Part shown: piece by piece, positions 4,765 through 6,059 of the stretch
How the letters are laid out: every line of letters starts with the position of its first letter
How positions within the stretch are numbered: position 1 is the stretch's first letter
Notes under the pieces: model-generated
What the model saw: the letters and a program-made list of their open reading frames with translations, nothing else
The model's database searches: none
What the model was told of the DNA's origin: nothing
Translations under genes and position numbers: made by a program
Source of the DNA: Gammaproteobacteria bacterium
GTDB lineage: Bacteria; Pseudomonadota; Gammaproteobacteria; Pseudomonadales; Pseudomonadaceae
Length of the DNA: 6,059 nucleotides
NCBI GenBank assembly: GCA_012800475.1
Contig: JAAZJF010000255.1
Coordinates: 1 to 6,059 of the forward strand
Reading direction: 5' to 3'

Positions 4765-6059
4765 ATGCTGCCCATCGACGCCATCCTCGCAGAACTCAAA
4801 ACAGTCCTTGAACAGCACAGCACTGCACTGCTGCAAGCACCACCTGGTGCCGGTAAAACCACCCGTGTACCCTTGGCCTTGCTCGATGCGCCTTGGCGTA
4901 AGGGACGTAAGATTTTGATGTTGGAACCTCGGCGGCTGGCCGCGCGTTCGGCAGCACGTTTTATGGCGCAACAGCTGGGCGAGAAAGCGGGACAAAGCAT
5001 CGGTTATCGCACCAAGCTGGACAGCCAAATTTCTGCCAGCACTCAGATTGAAGTGGTTACTGAAGGCATTTTAACCCGCATGATTCAAAGCGATCCCATG
5101 CTGGAGGATTACGCTGCGGTATTGTTTGACGAGTTCCATGAACGCTCCTTGCATGCCGATTTAGGTTTAGCATTGGTGCGTGAGTCCCAGCAGGCCTTAC
5201 GCGATGACCTGCGCATCCTGGTGATGTCGGCCACTTTAGACAGCGCACCCATTGCCCGCGTGCTCGGTGATGTGCCGGTGATCAGCAGCGCCGGCCGTGC
5301 TTTTCCGGTTGATGTGATCTATCGCCCAGTGCAACTAAGAAACCGGCAGCAGACCGATGCTGTGGTCGCCGTGATTTATGAGGCGCTGGCGGAGCAAAGC
5401 GGCTCGCTGCTGGTCTTTCTACCGGGGGCGGCAGAGATTCGCCGCGTGGAAAATCAGTTACGCGGACACCTTAGCGAGGATGTGCTGCTCACACCTTTAT
5501 ATGGCAACCTCAAAGCTGAAGAACAAGATCGTGCGATTTCCCCGGCCGCAGACGGCACCCGTAAAGTGGTATTGGCCACCGCCATTGCCGAAACCAGTTT
5601 GACCATCGAAGGCGTGTGCGTGGTGATTGATAGCGGCCAGCAACGCCGCGCCGTGTTTGATCCCAATAGCGGCATGACACGACTGCTAACGACCCGCGTA
5701 TCGAAAGCCTCCGCCGAACAACGCAAAGGCCGCGCCGGACGTATTGAGCCGGGCGTCTGCTATCGACTCTGGAGCGCGGAAGAACAAGCCACGCTGGCGG
5801 AATTCACCCCACCAGAAATCCAAGAGGCGGATTTAGTCGCACTGGTGCTGGAGTTAGCCCAATGGGGCGCACGCGATCCAGCGCAGGTGGCTTGGATTGA
5901 TCCACCGCCAACTGCGCATTGGAATCAGGCGCGCGAGCTACTGCAACTGCTCGGCATGCTCGATAGTGCCGGCGCGATAACGGAACATGGCAAAGCCGCA
6001 CGTGAGTTAGGCATGCACCCACGTTTAGCCAATATGGTGTTGCTCGGGCGCAGACTAGG
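4765..6059 (+). CDS. hrpB: ATP-dependent helicase HrpB, N-terminal part (3' end outside window)
   Basis: HrpB is a DEAH-type superfamily 2 helicase related to HrpA. Its cellular role is not well settled, although RNA-linked functions are suspected. About 431 codons are visible; the family is roughly 800-850 residues, so about half is present. Motifs appear in order: Walker A GAGKTT (28-33), EPRRLAAR (54-61), TEGILTRM (99-106), Walker B DEFHERS (122-128, the HrpB variant of DEAH), SAT (155-157), FLPG (218-221), ATAIAETSLTI (271-281) and arginine-finger motif QRKGRAGR (319-326). Motif V has Ala273 where E. coli HrpB has Asn. An in-frame TAA at 4720-4722 limits the start. ATG 4765 is the first standard start codon and places the P-loop at the expected distance, although no Shine-Dalgarno sequence precedes it. 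The frame runs open to the window edge. Confidence 0.93.
   Translation, partial: MLPIDAILAELKTVLEQHSTALLQAPPGAGKTTRVPLALLDAPWRKGRKILMLEPRRLAARSAARFMAQQLGEKAGQSIGYRTKLDSQISASTQIEVVTEGILTRMIQSDPMLEDYAAVLFDEFHERSLHADLGLALVRESQQALRDDLRILVMSATLDSAPIARVLGDVPVISSAGRAFPVDVIYRPVQLRNRQQTDAVVAVIYEALAEQSGSLLVFLPGAAEIRRVENQLRGHLSEDVLLTPLYGNLKAEEQDRAISPAADGTRKVVLATAIAETSLTIEGVCVVIDSGQQRRAVFDPNSGMTRLLTTRVSKASAEQRKGRAGRIEPGVCYRLWSAEEQATLAEFTPPEIQEADLVALVLELAQWGARDPAQVAWIDPPPTAHWNQARELLQLLGMLDSAGAITEHGKAARELGMHPRLANMVLLGRRL

Noticed and set aside
4679..4918. 79-codon plus-strand frame overlapping the hrpB start
   Set aside because: It is out of frame with the conserved helicase motifs beginning at 4765 and has no family resemblance.
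4666..5028. 120-codon minus-strand open frame opposite the hrpB start
   Set aside because: Most of it is antisense to the conserved HrpB P-loop region, and its product resembles nothing I know.

Overview
The window looks like chromosomal housekeeping DNA from a gammaproteobacterium of the Pseudomonas type. The LeuRS tail, LptE, HolA, ApaH (with GDVQGC rather than the enterobacterial GDVHGC) and GlpE all read closest to the Pseudomonadaceae versions I remember. Base composition and codon use are less GC-rich than in typical Pseudomonas, so a lower-GC member of the family (a Thiopseudomonas- or Denitrificimonas-like lineage) is my inference. I could not run a search to confirm it. All genes are on the + strand. 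I see no tRNA, rRNA, CRISPR array, insertion sequence or phage gene.

Region 1 (1-1976) is the leuS-lptE-holA cluster: the last ~77 codons of leucyl-tRNA synthetase, the outer-membrane LPS-assembly lipoprotein LptE, and the DNA polymerase III delta subunit. Each of the two spacers holds a strong stem-loop without a U-tract. The one before holA takes the place of a ribosome-binding site.

Region 2 (1977-4414) is rsmA-apaG-apaH-glpE: 16S rRNA dimethyltransferase, ApaG, diadenosine tetraphosphatase and a single-domain rhodanese. The genes are tightly packed (7-nt gap, TAATG overlap, 24-nt gap) and probably cotranscribed. In the Pseudomonas and E. coli genomes I know, regions 1 and 2 are separate loci and rsmA follows lptD-surA-pdxA. 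The holA/rsmA boundary is therefore a rearrangement junction relative to those genomes.

Region 3 (4415-4764) is a 350-bp spacer with no convincing gene. It holds a perfect 16-bp inverted repeat with a 6-nt loop, three CAAAACT heptamers spaced 22 and 21 bp apart in C-rich, G-poor DNA, and a possible promoter for the next gene.

Region 4 (4765-6059) is the first ~431 codons of hrpB, a DEAH-type ATP-dependent helicase cut off by the window edge.

I found no evidence of a new multi-gene system. The unexplained parts are the spacer structures and the gene-order junction.
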